64,000 nt of DNA from an uncultured Amylibacter sp. (GTDB taxonomy: Bacteria; Pseudomonadota; Alphaproteobacteria; Rhodobacterales; Rhodobacteraceae). Shown here piece after piece: positions 15,956 to 25,947 of this stretch. The number at the start of each line of letters is the position of its first letter. Within the stretch, counting starts at the first letter, position 1. The DNA lies in NCBI GenBank assembly GCA_947497475.1, contig CANMGS010000002.1, positions 744,001-808,000 of the forward strand, read 5' to 3'. The notes under the pieces are model-generated. The model ran no database searches. It was not told the origin of the DNA and saw nothing but the letters and a program-made list of their open reading frames with translations. A program made the position numbers and the translations under genes.

Positions 15956-18900
15956 TTATTTTTTCTTTGGCGGTTTTGCCTGAACGGCCAAATCGCGTGT
16001 AATGATATAGGCGCCTTTGATTTTCTTATCATCATTGGGCCAATCGCGGCGGACGACGATTTTGTTATCTTTCACTTTCGCCGTACCACGTTGATCCGCC
16101 AAGAATTGCACCAAACCTTCTGGTCGTGCAAACTTATCGTTACGGAACTGGATTACAATTCCTTTTGGGCCACCATCAAGTTTCGCCACACCCGCAGCAC
16201 GACACATGGCTTTGATGCGGACTACACGCAGCAACATATTCACTTCATCAGGAAGTTTTCCGAAACGGTCAATTAACTCTGCGGCAAACCCTTCTAGTTC
16301 TACCTTTTTCGATAAACTTGATAGGCGGCGGTAAAGGCCAAGGCGTACATCTAGATCAGTTACGTAATCGGCTGGGATTAAGACAGGCACGCCAAGATTA
16401 ATCTGCGGTGACCAATTTTCATTGACCTCAGAGAGGCCTTCCATCTCGTCCGCTTTCATCTTGGCAATCGCTTCTTCAAGCATCTCTTGATATAGCTCAA
16501 AGCCCACTTCGCGAACTTGGCCAGACTGCTCATCACCAAGCAAGTTCCCTGCCCCGCGAATATCCAAATCTTGAGAAGCCAAGGTGAACCCTGCTCCAAG
16601 GCTATCCAATGATCCAAGGACTCGCAGACGCTTTTCGGCATTTTTTGTCAGGCGTTGGCGCGGCTTGGTAGTCAGATAAGCATAAGCACGGGTTTTCGAA
16701 CGACCCACACGACCGCGGATTTGATATAGCTGTGCCAGGCCAAACATATCGGCACGGTGCACAATCATTGTATTCGCTGTAGGGATGTCTAATCCGCTTT
16801 CTACAATTGTTGTGGCAAGTAGCACATCATATTTACCATCATAGAAAGCATTCATACGATCATCCAGTTCTCCCGCTGGCATTTGGCCATTGGCAACAAC
16901 ATAGGTCAGTTCTGGCAACTGTTCTTTTAGGAATGCTTCGATTTCTGGCAAATCCTTAATGCGCGGCACAACATAGAAACTTTGACCGCCACGGTAATGT
17001 TCGCGCAGCAATGCTTCGCGAATGGTGACGCTGTCGAATTCGCTGACATATGTACGGATTGCAAGGCGATCCACAGGTGGAGTGCCGATAATACTAAGCT
17101 CGCGCACACCAGACAATGACATTTGTAATGTACGTGGGATTGGTGTGGCAGTAAGCGTTAAAACGTGAACGTCTGTGCGCAGTTGTTTCAGACGCTCTTT
17201 GTGGTTCACACCGAAATGTTGCTCTTCGTCAATGATCAGCAAACCAAGGTTGGCGAACTTAATATTCTTTGCCAGAACCGCATGAGTACCCACAAAAATT
17301 TCCACACCACCGTTCGCCATGGCCTCTTTGGTTAAGCTTGCATCTTTCGTTGACACGAAACGCGACAATTGTTTGACACGGATGCCTGTACCACGGAAAC
17401 GTTCTTCGAATGATTTGGCATGCTGACGTGCCAAAAGCGTTGTTGGGGCAACAACCGCCACTTGGGTTCCTGCAGACGCGGCAACAAAAGCCGCACGCAA
17501 AGCCACTTCGGTTTTGCCAAAACCCACATCACCGCAAACCAGACGATCCATTGGCCGACCTGAGGACATATCCTCTATGACATCTTCAATCGCATTCAAC
17601 TGATCATCGGTTTCCGTATAAGGGAAACGTGCACAAAAACTGTCCCATGCATCTACAGGCGGTTCCATAACTTCGCCTTTGCGTAACATGCGTTCGGCAG
17701 CGACGCGGATCAATTTATCCGCCATCTCTTTGATACGTTCTTTCAGCTTCGCTTTTTTGGCTTGCCAAGCACCGCCGCCTAAACGATCCAACAACCCTTC
17801 ATCATGGCCATAACGGCTGAGAAGTTCGATATTTTCTACTGGGATAAACAGGCGGTCGTTGTTGGCATATTCCAACAAAATACAATCATGTGGCGCGCCT
17901 GCGGCCGTGACCGTTTCTAAACCTTTATAACGCCCAATACCGTGATCCAGATGAACAACCAGATCACCTGGTGTCAGGCTTGTTGCTTCAGTCAGGAAAT
18001 TCTCAGCTTTGCGCTTACGTTTACCCGTGCGGATCAAACGATCACCCAAAACATCTTGTTCTGAGATAACAGTCAACCCTTTGGCTTCAAACCCATGTTC
18101 CAATGGCCATACAGCAAGTGATAAACCACCTTTTTCTGCCTGAACATCAGACCATTTGGCAATATCTGTAGCCCCTGTGGTATCGTGATCTTCTAATAGA
18201 CCAGTCAAACGTTCGCGCGCCCCTTCAGAAAAAGACGCAATCAATACATGTCCGATAGCACGTTTATCTTTGATATGATCTGCCAAAGCACCAAACAGGC
18301 TGATTTCTTCTTGCTGGCGTTCTGGGGCAAAGTTACGACCTATACGACCGCCTGCATCAATTACATTTGGACCAGTACCTTGTGGTAATGCCAACAACTG
18401 ACGCAATTGATGATCATGGACGGCTTTTTCAAAAGCCAAATCATCCATGTATAATAACTCAGCAGGACACGGTTTATAGACGCTGTCCATACGCGCTTTA
18501 TTCGTTAAAGCTTCTTTACGGGCATCATATTGATCTGCCACGCTTTCCCAACGAGACAATCTGGATTGTGTCGTGCGATCATCCAAAAAGATCGCTGCGT
18601 TTGGAACGTAATCAAACAACGTTTCCAGCTTTTCATGGAAAAACGGCGTCCAATGTTCAACACCTTGATATTTGCGCCCTGCACTAACGCTTTCATAAAG
18701 CGGATCATCTGTGCCAGCCGCACCAAATTCTAAACGGTAATTTTGACGAAACCGTTGAATAGAACTGTCATCCAAGATAACTTCGGACACTGGAGCCAAT
18801 TCGATCCGGTTCAACTTCTCAACTGTGCGCTGGGTTTCAGGATCGAAACGGCGCGCACCATCCAAAACATCACCAAACAAATCAAGACGCACTGGGCCAC

Positions 18901-19420
18901 TATCACCTGGCGGATAAACATCTATTAAACCACCACGGATCGCATAATCTCCTGGTTCCATAACGGTTGGGGCTTGAGTAAAGCCCATTCGGGTAAAGAA
19001 ACTGCGTAGCCCCGCTTCATCAATCTGTTTACCAACAGTCGCAGTGAAACTGGATTGCTTTAATATTTCGCGTGCAGGTATTCGTTGTGTCGCAGCACTT
19101 ACAGTCGTTAGCATTATAAATGGGCGGTCAAATCCATCCGCTAATGCTGCCAAAGTTGACATACGTGTCGCAGAGATTTCTGCGTTTGGAGACACGCGAT
19201 CAAAGGGCAAACAATCCCATGCAGGAAAGACAAATACAGGCACATCTGGTGCAAAAAAATGCAAAGCCGTTTGAGTATCCGCCAAACGCGTATCATCCCG
19301 TGCAATATGGATCACAGGTGTATTAGTCTTATGCAAATGTTCTGCCAACAGACGCGCATCATAGCCTTCAGGGGCGCCGCCTACTGTGGTTAGATTGGGG
19401 TTATGTATTTTCGTGTCCAT
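15956..19420 (-). CDS. mfd: Transcription-repair coupling factor Mfd
   Basis: 1154 residues, normal length. Mfd removes RNA polymerase stalled at DNA lesions and recruits UvrA. Domains in order: UvrB-like N-terminal region (about 10-330), CarD-like RNA-polymerase-interaction domain (about 480-550, PGDLVVHLDHGIGRYKG), superfamily 2 translocase with Walker A GDVGFGKTE (about 627-635), DEEQ box IIDEEQHFG (about 728), RecG-like TRG region with QIRGRVGRS (about 905-913), and C-terminal D7 autoinhibitory domain. All main motifs are intact. It is preceded by a small membrane-protein gene on the same strand and followed by the tandem DsbA-like gene. Confidence 0.98.
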   Translation of the reverse strand: MDTKIHNPNLTTVGGAPEGYDARLLAEHLHKTNTPVIHIARDDTRLADTQTALHFFAPDVPVFVFPAWDCLPFDRVSPNAEISATRMSTLAALADGFDRPFIMLTTVSAATQRIPAREILKQSSFTATVGKQIDEAGLRSFFTRMGFTQAPTVMEPGDYAIRGGLIDVYPPGDSGPVRLDLFGDVLDGARRFDPETQRTVEKLNRIELAPVSEVILDDSSIQRFRQNYRLEFGAAGTDDPLYESVSAGRKYQGVEHWTPFFHEKLETLFDYVPNAAIFLDDRTTQSRLSRWESVADQYDARKEALTNKARMDSVYKPCPAELLYMDDLAFEKAVHDHQLRQLLALPQGTGPNVIDAGGRIGRNFAPERQQEEISLFGALADHIKDKRAIGHVLIASFSEGARERLTGLLEDHDTTGATDIAKWSDVQAEKGGLSLAVWPLEHGFEAKGLTVISEQDVLGDRLIRTGKRKRKAENFLTEATSLTPGDLVVHLDHGIGRYKGLETVTAAGAPHDCILLEYANNDRLFIPVENIELLSRYGHDEGLLDRLGGGAWQAKKAKLKERIKEMADKLIRVAAERMLRKGEVMEPPVDAWDSFCARFPYTETDDQLNAIEDVIEDMSSGRPMDRLVCGDVGFGKTEVALRAAFVAASAGTQVAVVAPTTLLARQHAKSFEERFRGTGIRVKQLSRFVSTKDASLTKEAMANGGVEIFVGTHAVLAKNIKFANLGLLIIDEEQHFGVNHKERLKQLRTDVHVLTLTATPIPRTLQMSLSGVRELSIIGTPPVDRLAIRTYVSEFDSVTIREALLREHYRGGQSFYVVPRIKDLPEIEAFLKEQLPELTYVVANGQMPAGELDDRMNAFYDGKYDVLLATTIVESGLDIPTANTMIVHRADMFGLAQLYQIRGRVGRSKTRAYAYLTTKPRQRLTKNAEKRLRVLGSLDSLGAGFTLASQDLDIRGAGNLLGDEQSGQVREVGFELYQEMLEEAIAKMKADEMEGLSEVNENWSPQINLGVPVLIPADYVTDLDVRLGLYRRLSSLSKKVELEGFAAELIDRFGKLPDEVNMLLRVVRIKAMCRAAGVAKLDGGPKGIVIQFRNDKFARPEGLVQFLADQRGTAKVKDNKIVVRRDWPNDDKKIKGAYIITRDLAVQAKPPKKK

Positions 19421-19459
19421 ATGGGACGGGTATCGCAGCTATTGTCCTACTTCAACCGC

Positions 19460-19960
19460 TTAAAAGGCTGTTACTTCGATATAAACAGCCCAAAACATTG
19501 TGAAGGAAATTGAAATTAGTGCCATAGCCCATTTAATATACCAAAACATATTATAAGTTCGGCAAAAAATTTCCCAGTCATAAGAACATGCAACTAACTT
19601 TTTTGAATACACAAAACTCATAATACCGATAACCGCTATAGGTAGCCCTATAAAGAATAGAGCTTGCAGCGTATAAATATCATTTTTAAACCCAATCGTT
19701 GCAAACGAAGATAAAACAAAACACGTCATTAAAACCAAAAGACTACCAAATTTCGTGAAATCAGAAATAATAAAGCGCGCATTGATATCAATCAGGGCTA
19801 AAACATCTTTTTGTGCCTGCGCATCACCTTTGCGTGCAGCGCTAAATATCTCACGAGGAATGCCGAAAGTATATTGGATAAGATTTATCCAAGCGATTAC
19901 AATTACAGCCCAATACCATAGGTTGGTAAAAGCATTTTCTGTAAGCGCTTCTTGATACAT
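19460..19960 (-). CDS. Conserved membrane protein upstream of mfd
   Basis: About 166 residues from the Met at 19960; the frame is open to 20020, where AAAGG also precedes an ATG, so a 186-residue product is possible. I prefer the shorter one because the pattern FTNLWYW follows soon after the start, as in relatives I remember from other Rhodobacterales next to mfd. Four hydrophobic segments are visible (short-form numbering about 14-30, 74-95, 102-122, 145-163). Relatives are sometimes labelled as a component of the SufBCD complex, but nothing in this sequence supports an iron-sulfur role. Function unknown. Confidence 0.7.
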   Translation of the reverse strand: MYQEALTENAFTNLWYWAVIVIAWINLIQYTFGIPREIFSAARKGDAQAQKDVLALIDINARFIISDFTKFGSLLVLMTCFVLSSFATIGFKNDIYTLQALFFIGLPIAVIGIMSFVYSKKLVACSYDWEIFCRTYNMFWYIKWAMALISISFTMFWAVYIEVTAF

Positions 19961-20092
19961 AATTGTTCTTATCCAAACTTTACTGACGTCCCTAAGCAAA
20001 ATGCACCAGAAAACCAACATAAAAAGCCTTTTCTCTTGAAGTTACGGCAAAATTTAGGCACTTCGAAGTCAGATTTATCTTAAGGATCAGCT

Positions 20093-21097
20093 ATGACATC
20101 GCCAATCGCCCCTTTCCCAGCAAACCGTCCACGTCGTTTACGTAGAACTGATTGGATGCGTGATCTGGTTCGTGAAAATGATATCAAAGCGTCTGATTTT
20201 ATCTGGCCTATCTTCATTATGGACGGCTCAGATTCATCTGAGCCCGTGCCTTCGATGCTTGGGGTTGAGCGTTTGACTATTGACCGCGCTGTCATTGCAG
20301 CGAATGAAGCGGCAAATCTTGGTATTCCAGTAATCGCTTTGTTTCCATATACAGATGTCAGCCTAAAGACGCCTGAATGTGAAGAAGCATATAATCCTGA
20401 AAACCTTGTAAACCGTGCTACACGTGCAATTAAATCGGCGGTCCCCGATATTGGTATTATGCTAGATGTGGCATTGGATCCGTATAATTCGCTAGGGCAT
20501 GACGGTATCGTACATGAAGGTGAAATTCTAAACGATCAGACACTTATGGTTCTGGAACGCCAAGCTTTAAGCCATGCTGAAGCTGGTGCAGATATTTTAG
20601 GCCCGTCTGACATGATGGATGGCCGTGTTGGCATCATTCGCCGAGCGTTAGAACAGAATGACTTATCGCATGTAGCCATTATGGCTTATTCTGCGAAGTA
20701 TTCATCAGCATTTTATGGCCCTTTCCGCGATGCAGTTGGCGCAACAGGCGCTTTAACAGGTGATAAATCCACATATCAAATGGATGCAGGTAATTCTGAT
20801 GAAGCCATGCGTATGATCGCACGTGATTTGGATGAAGGTGCTGATATGGTTATGGTGAAACCAGGCCAGCCTTATTTAGACATTTGCCAACGTGTGAATA
20901 CAGAATTCCAAGTTCCTACATTTGCTTATCAAGTCAGCGGTGAATACGCGATGATTGAAGCGGCATCCGCGAATGGATGGGTCGATCGCGATAAAATCAT
21001 TATGGAAAGCTTATTAGCGTTCAAACGTGCGGGCTGCGCAGGTATTTTAACTTACTATGCACGCGAAGTTGCTGAAAAACTAAGCCAACCGTTCTGA
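20093..21097 (+). CDS. hemB: Delta-aminolevulinic acid dehydratase (porphobilinogen synthase)
   Basis: 334 residues. Condenses two 5-aminolevulinate molecules to porphobilinogen in haem and tetrapyrrole synthesis. The two Schiff-base lysines are at 202 (MAYSAKYSSAFYGPF) and 256 (MVMVKPGQPYLD). The metal-site segment reads DVALDPYNSLGHDG (about 125-138), with Asp/Ala in place of the zinc-binding cysteines of E. coli, which marks the magnesium-dependent, zinc-independent class common in alphaproteobacteria. Single gene; nothing else of the pathway is nearby. Start ATG lies directly after a leader of about 70 bp from the divergent membrane-protein gene. Confidence 0.97.
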   Translation: MTSPIAPFPANRPRRLRRTDWMRDLVRENDIKASDFIWPIFIMDGSDSSEPVPSMLGVERLTIDRAVIAANEAANLGIPVIALFPYTDVSLKTPECEEAYNPENLVNRATRAIKSAVPDIGIMLDVALDPYNSLGHDGIVHEGEILNDQTLMVLERQALSHAEAGADILGPSDMMDGRVGIIRRALEQNDLSHVAIMAYSAKYSSAFYGPFRDAVGATGALTGDKSTYQMDAGNSDEAMRMIARDLDEGADMVMVKPGQPYLDICQRVNTEFQVPTFAYQVSGEYAMIEAASANGWVDRDKIIMESLLAFKRAGCAGILTYYAREVAEKLSQPF

Positions 21098-21226
21098 TAA
21101 GTGGCATTTTCCAGCAAAATCACGCCTATTTGCATAGAATAGGATGACAGCACGTCCGTTTTGTCCTAAAAAGAGCATAGAAATCGGCATAAGACCGAAC
21201 AAGAGTAGGCATTACAGGAGCATTCC

Positions 21227-21781
21227 ATGCAAAATTGGACTCGGCGGAGTTTCATCGCGACAGCTGGCGCATCATTAACCACAGCTTGTGCAGGCGGCAC
21301 AGAAAGCCGCGCACGTTTTAAAATTGACGCAAATGTTGATGCAGCATTACGCCAGATGGAAGCAGAGCTTCCATTCACAACCACATTGCGCAGTCAATCC
21401 GTTGGTATGTTGGTTATGCCAAAAATTACTAAGGGCGGTATCGTTATTGGTGGATCATACGGCGAAGGCTCGCTTTTGGTTGGCGAGGCCCCTGTTGATT
21501 ACTATTCTACAGTTGCTGGGTCTTGGGGTTTGCAAATCGGTGTTCAGCAAGTGGCACAAGTTTTGTTCTTTGCAGATGAAAATTCATTGCAAAAATTCCG
21601 CTCTAAACCGGGTTGGACTTTGGGTGCGGATCTTGAATACACGTTGATTGATAATGCGGATGCAGCTGGTCTAGACAGCAATAGTATTCGTGACGGTGTT
21701 TACAGTGTAGTATTTGGTCAAGCAGGCCTGTTGGTCGGCGTCTCTTTAGAAGGCTCCAAATACAACCGTATCGTTCGATAA
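21227..21781 (+). CDS. SYLF/YSC84-domain lipoprotein with Tat-type signal
   Basis: 184 residues. The N-terminus has the twin-arginine motif TRRSFIATAG (about 5-14) followed by LTTAC (about 17-21), a lipobox whose Cys21 would be lipidated. The rest is a SYLF (YSC84/Ysc84p-like) domain with AKGILVFPKITKGG-like VGMLVMPKITKGGIV, GGSYGEGSLL and the closing GVSLEGSKYNRI. SYLF domains bind phosphoinositides in eukaryotes; bacterial versions are mostly uncharacterised envelope proteins. Folded export by Tat plus lipidation would place it at the periplasmic face of a membrane. It shares a bidirectional terminator with rpe. Confidence 0.87.
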   Translation: MQNWTRRSFIATAGASLTTACAGGTESRARFKIDANVDAALRQMEAELPFTTTLRSQSVGMLVMPKITKGGIVIGGSYGEGSLLVGEAPVDYYSTVAGSWGLQIGVQQVAQVLFFADENSLQKFRSKPGWTLGADLEYTLIDNADAAGLDSNSIRDGVYSVVFGQAGLLVGVSLEGSKYNRIVR

Positions 21782-21803
21782 TATTTATTTAAAATCAAAT
21801 ACT

Positions 21804-21830
21804 AAAAAGGCGGATTTAATCCGCCTTTTC
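21804..21830. terminator. Bidirectional terminator between the SYLF gene and rpe
   Basis: Perfect eleven-base-pair stem AAAAGGCGGAT/ATCCGCCTTTT (21805-21815 with 21819-21829) and a three-base loop. The A and T flanks let it work for the rightward SYLF gene and the leftward rpe gene, whose stop codon touches it. Confidence 0.9.
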
Positions 21831-22513
21831 TATGCGCAGGACGCGCGAATGGCATCCATGTTGCGTTTATAATCTTCAGGTGTTCCACCTTTAAACACGG
21901 CAGAGCCTGCCACATGAACATCAGCACCTGCATTCCAACAAAGCGGTGCTGTATCTGGCGATACGCCACCATCCACTTCTAACCAGATTGGGCGATCCCC
22001 AATCATTTTACGCGCAGCTGCTACTTTATCTACGACAGAATGTGTAAATTTCTGACCACCAAAGCCTGGGTTGATTGTCATGACAAGGATCAAGTCTATC
22101 TTATCCAAACAATATTCAATTACAGACAAAGGTGTCGTGATATTCAATGCCACCCCTGCTTTACAACCATAAGACCGTATTGCTTGCAAGCTGCGATCCA
22201 GATGTGGCCCCGCTTCTGCGTGAACTGTTAAAATATCGCTGCCCGCTTTTGCAAATGCCTCTAAATATGTATCAGCAGGTGAAATCATCAAATGCACATC
22301 CATCACCGTTTTCACATGCGGACGGATCGCGGCAACAACATTAGGGCCAATGGTTAAGTTTGGCACAAAGTGACCATCCATCGGATCAACGTGAATCCAA
22401 TCAGCGCCCTGCTCTTCTACATCTCGAATTTCTTCGCCTAATCTGGCAAAATCAGCAGATAAGATAGAGGGCGCAATTTTCAATTCACGTTTAGGATCAA
22501 ACTCTACAGTCAT
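21830..22513 (-). CDS. rpe: Ribulose-phosphate 3-epimerase
   Basis: 227 residues, a complete TIM barrel. Interconverts ribulose-5-phosphate and xylulose-5-phosphate in the pentose phosphate pathway. Visible family motifs: [16 protein letters not shown] (about 12-27), [20 protein letters not shown] with the metal-binding His and Asp (about 36-55), [24 protein letters not shown] (about 142-154) and [12 protein letters not shown] (about 177-188). It follows the dehydrogenase gene by seven bases on the same strand, so the two are probably one operon. Confidence 0.97.
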   Translation of the reverse strand: MTVEFDPKRELKIAPSILSADFARLGEEIRDVEEQGADWIHVDPMDGHFVPNLTIGPNVVAAIRPHVKTVMDVHLMISPADTYLEAFAKAGSDILTVHAEAGPHLDRSLQAIRSYGCKAGVALNITTPLSVIEYCLDKIDLILVMTINPGFGGQKFTHSVVDKVAAARKMIGDRPIWLEVDGGVSPDTAPLCWNAGADVHVAGSAVFKGGTPEDYKRNMDAIRASCA

Positions 22514-22520
22514 AATAGTC

Positions 22521-23387
22521 TCACTTATTCAAACGACGGATTAGGCTAGATGTATCCCAACGACCTCCGCCCATTTCTTGGACTTCCGCGTAATAGCCAT
22601 CAACCATTTTGGCAACATCCAATGAAGTGCCATTGTTTTTTGCTTCTTCAAGACAAATGCCCAAATCTTTGCGCATCCAATCCACGGCAAAACCGAATTC
22701 AAACTCATCATCAATCATAGTATGACCACGGTTTGCCATTTGCCATGACCCTGCAGCACCTTTGGAAATCACATCTACTACAGCCTTGCCGTCCAAACCT
22801 GATTTTTGAGCGAATGCTAAACCCTCTGATAAACCTTGAACCAAGCCAGCAATACAAATTTGATTTACCATCTTAGTTAGTTGCCCAGCTCCTGAAGTTC
22901 CCATCAAACGGCTGGCTTGAGCAAAGCACATGATAATCTCTTCAACGCGTGCATATGCAGCTTCATCACCGCCACACATTACAGTCAATAATCCGTTTTC
23001 AGCACCAGCTTGGCCACCAGAAACTGGGGCATCTATAAATTCGATACCAGCCTCTGATGCAATAGATGATAGTTCACGCGCGACTTCAGCAGAAGCAGTT
23101 GTATGATCCACAAATACAGCACCTTTGCCCATGTTTTGGAAAGCCCCATCTGCCCCGGTAGTCACACCGCGCAAATCATCGTCATTGCCAACACAGGCAA
23201 ATACTACATCTTGGCCTTTAGCAGCTTCTGAAGGGGTTAATGCCATAGAACCCCCATATTTTTTCACCCAATCTTCGGCCTTAGCAGAGGTGCGATTATA
23301 TACTGTTACATCGTGCCCCTTGGATTGAAGATGCCCTGCCATAGGGTATCCCATTACACCCAAACCAATAAACGCTACTTTTGCCAT
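22521..23387 (-). CDS. NAD(P)-dependent 3-hydroxyisobutyrate dehydrogenase family protein
   Basis: 288 residues of the beta-hydroxyacid dehydrogenase family. The Rossmann motif [13 protein letters not shown] (about 7-19) opens the protein, the signature [16 protein letters not shown] (about 119-134) carries the substrate-binding Ser-Gly-Gly, and the catalytic Lys is in GQLTKMVNQ (about 168-176). Members oxidise 3-hydroxyisobutyrate, tartronate semialdehyde, glyoxylate/succinic semialdehyde and similar compounds; which one applies cannot be read here. Seven bases upstream of rpe. Confidence 0.88.
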   Translation of the reverse strand: MAKVAFIGLGVMGYPMAGHLQSKGHDVTVYNRTSAKAEDWVKKYGGSMALTPSEAAKGQDVVFACVGNDDDLRGVTTGADGAFQNMGKGAVFVDHTTASAEVARELSSIASEAGIEFIDAPVSGGQAGAENGLLTVMCGGDEAAYARVEEIIMCFAQASRLMGTSGAGQLTKMVNQICIAGLVQGLSEGLAFAQKSGLDGKAVVDVISKGAAGSWQMANRGHTMIDDEFEFGFAVDWMRKDLGICLEEAKNNGTSLDVAKMVDGYYAEVQEMGGGRWDTSSLIRRLNK

Positions 23388-23472
23388 GTTTTAGCTCCCG
23401 ATTGTCATGTCATTCATATTGCCCCTATAGACATGGACTGCTAATCGTTGAGGGTCAACATCGGAGGTGACT

Positions 23473-25947
23473 TTGGCTTTCTTATTTCGCTGGCTTATGC
23501 GCAGTTTTGTTATGATGTTTGTCTTGGCCATTGCGATTGCTGCTTTGGTTTATTATTTTTCTGTGCGTTCTTTACCTGATTATGATGCAACTTATGAAAT
23601 CCCAGATATAGACGCGCCGATAGAAATCGTGCGCGATAATCACAATGTACCCCATATCTTTGGTGAAAATGATCGCGACATCTATTTTGGCCTTGGGTTT
23701 GCCCATGCCCAAGATCGCCTATGGCAAATGACGATGCTCCGTCGCACGGCACAAGGTCGCCTATCAGAGTTGTTTGGAGAGCGTACCGTAAACATCGACA
23801 GCTTTATCCGTCGACTTGATTTATATGCTTTGGCGCAAGGGTCATATAAAGTACAAACCAGTGCAACCCAAGAAGCTTTAGATGCTTATGCAGAAGGTGT
23901 GAACGCATGGTTGCGCCGAGTAAATCAGGATGCGTTGGGGCGCGGAGCACCTGAATTCTTCATGTTTTCCAATAATATATCCCCTTGGGTTCCATCAGAC
24001 AGCTTAGCAATCATACGCTTAATGTCATTAAAATTAGACAGCCAATTACAAAACGAAATTACACGCGCACAAGTTTCGTTAACCGTTGGATCAGACTTAG
24101 TTAAAGATATAATGCCTGATGCTCCTGGAGATGGTGTAATTGGATTACCCGAGTTCGCTGAACTTTTCCCATCATACAAAAAAACCGCCCAGTTTGCACA
24201 AAACACAAGTAGTGACCCATTAGACCCAATCCGTCCTTTAAAAATGGGGGGTGCATCTAATGCTTGGGCAGTTAATGGCAAACGTGCAGCGGCACATGCA
24301 CCGCTTTTGGCAACCGATCCACATTTAGGATTATCAGCGCCATCCATATGGATGTTAGCGCATATGGACTTTCAGGCAGGTGGTGTTATCGGAGCAACAA
24401 TTCCAGGTATGCCAGCTGTACTGGCTGGTCGCTCAAACGATCTGGCCTGGGGGTTGACCAGCTCTTATATGGATAATCTTGATATCTATATAGAGAAACT
24501 CAACCCTGAGAACCCAGATGAATATTTGACGCCAACTGGATACAAACCATTTCAAACTAAGAGCGTTATTATAAACATCAAAGATGCGCCAAGTCGCACT
24601 ATAAATATGCGCTACACAGAAAACGGCCCAGTTATTCCAGAAACACATTACTCGTTGGGCGACATCACTCCCCCTGGACATGTAACATCAATTCGTTGGG
24701 CAGCATTAGACCAAGATGACACCTCAATGTCAGGTGCACTTGAAGTGATGCATGCTAAATCTGTTTTTGCGGCGCGTAAAGCCGCGCGCAAGTTCATTGC
24801 TCCTTCTCAAAACCTAATGCTGGCAGATAAAGCGTCTATTGGAATGCAGACTATTGGCAGAATGCCAAAACGTAAAATCAATCACGCCAGCAAAGGCCGT
24901 ATTCCATCACAAGGTTGGTTGCCACAAAATCGTTGGGATGGATATTTTGATTTTGAAGAAAATCCGTTTGTTCGAAATCCATCGAGCGGGATTGTTGCCA
25001 ACACAAATAACAAGTTAACAGATAAACCATTCCCCAAACATGTAAGTTACTCATGGGGTGATACCCAACGCATTGAACGTTTAACAAAGCTGTTAAACAG
25101 CCGTGCTGTACACACACGTGAAAGCTTTATTGATACACAGAATGATGCAGTGTCGTTTACTGCAAGATCGCTTTTACCTCTTATCGCACGTGAATTATGG
25201 TTCTCAGGAACCAAAGCGCCCGCAGGTACGCCAGAACGCCGCCAACAAATCGCATTAGAACTGTTGGCGAGTTGGAATGGAGAAATGGATCAACATCTGC
25301 CAGAACCTCTAATTTTTGCGTCTTGGCTACGTAATTTACAACGTCGCTTGGCCTCTGATGAATTGGGCCCGTTAATTCAAAAGTTTCCACGGCCAGACCC
25401 CGTCTTTATTGAGCGCGTCTTTCGGAATATTGATGGTGCTGCAAAATGGTGTGATATTCGTCCCTCTTCACGCGAAGAAACATGTTCTGACATAGCACGC
25501 ATCGCTTTAGATGATGCTTTAATTGAACTCACTGAAAAATATGGCCCTCGTATTGACAGCTGGCGTTGGGGGCAAGCACACCAAGCGCATCAAGACCATG
25601 AGGTTCTGGGAAATATTTCCGTGTTGAATTGGTTTACAAACATTCGCCAAGATACAGCTGGGGGAGATAATACTCTTCAACGAGCACGTACATCAGGAAC
25701 AGGTAAAACTCCTTATGCAAATGTACATGCGGGTGGTTTCCGTGCAGTTGTTGATTTTTCTGACTTAGACAGCTCTGTGTTTATCATATCAACAGGTCAA
25801 TCTGGACATCCGTTATCGCATCATTACGATGATTTGGCACAACTATGGCGTCGTGGAGAGTATATTCCTATGTCTTTGGACCCAGAATTGGCGCGTGGCG
25901 GTGCTGTTGGCATCACCACGTTAAAGCCAATATTAATAGAAAACTAA
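23473..25947 (+). CDS. Penicillin acylase family protein (Ntn hydrolase)
   Basis: About 824 residues. A TTG at 23473 is the likely start because a near-perfect Shine-Dalgarno GGAGGTGA (23463-23470) ends just before it; the in-frame GTG at 23467 lies inside that site. A membrane segment (about 8-30) anchors it with the catalytic part outside. The precursor is cleaved before the nucleophile Ser, seen in GGASNAWAVNG at about residue 262; DPHLGLSAPSIW follows. Family members hydrolyse amide bonds of penicillins, acyl-homoserine lactones or other N-acyl amides. In a marine bacterium an acyl-homoserine-lactone or siderophore acylase role is possible, but not shown. Its stop overlaps the hflX stop by four bases. 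Confidence 0.9.
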   Translation: MAFLFRWLMRSFVMMFVLAIAIAALVYYFSVRSLPDYDATYEIPDIDAPIEIVRDNHNVPHIFGENDRDIYFGLGFAHAQDRLWQMTMLRRTAQGRLSELFGERTVNIDSFIRRLDLYALAQGSYKVQTSATQEALDAYAEGVNAWLRRVNQDALGRGAPEFFMFSNNISPWVPSDSLAIIRLMSLKLDSQLQNEITRAQVSLTVGSDLVKDIMPDAPGDGVIGLPEFAELFPSYKKTAQFAQNTSSDPLDPIRPLKMGGASNAWAVNGKRAAAHAPLLATDPHLGLSAPSIWMLAHMDFQAGGVIGATIPGMPAVLAGRSNDLAWGLTSSYMDNLDIYIEKLNPENPDEYLTPTGYKPFQTKSVIINIKDAPSRTINMRYTENGPVIPETHYSLGDITPPGHVTSIRWAALDQDDTSMSGALEVMHAKSVFAARKAARKFIAPSQNLMLADKASIGMQTIGRMPKRKINHASKGRIPSQGWLPQNRWDGYFDFEENPFVRNPSSGIVANTNNKLTDKPFPKHVSYSWGDTQRIERLTKLLNSRAVHTRESFIDTQNDAVSFTARSLLPLIARELWFSGTKAPAGTPERRQQIALELLASWNGEMDQHLPEPLIFASWLRNLQRRLASDELGPLIQKFPRPDPVFIERVFRNIDGAAKWCDIRPSSREETCSDIARIALDDALIELTEKYGPRIDSWRWGQAHQAHQDHEVLGNISVLNWFTNIRQDTAGGDNTLQRARTSGTGKTPYANVHAGGFRAVVDFSDLDSSVFIISTGQSGHPLSHHYDDLAQLWRRGEYIPMSLDPELARGGAVGITTLKPILIEN

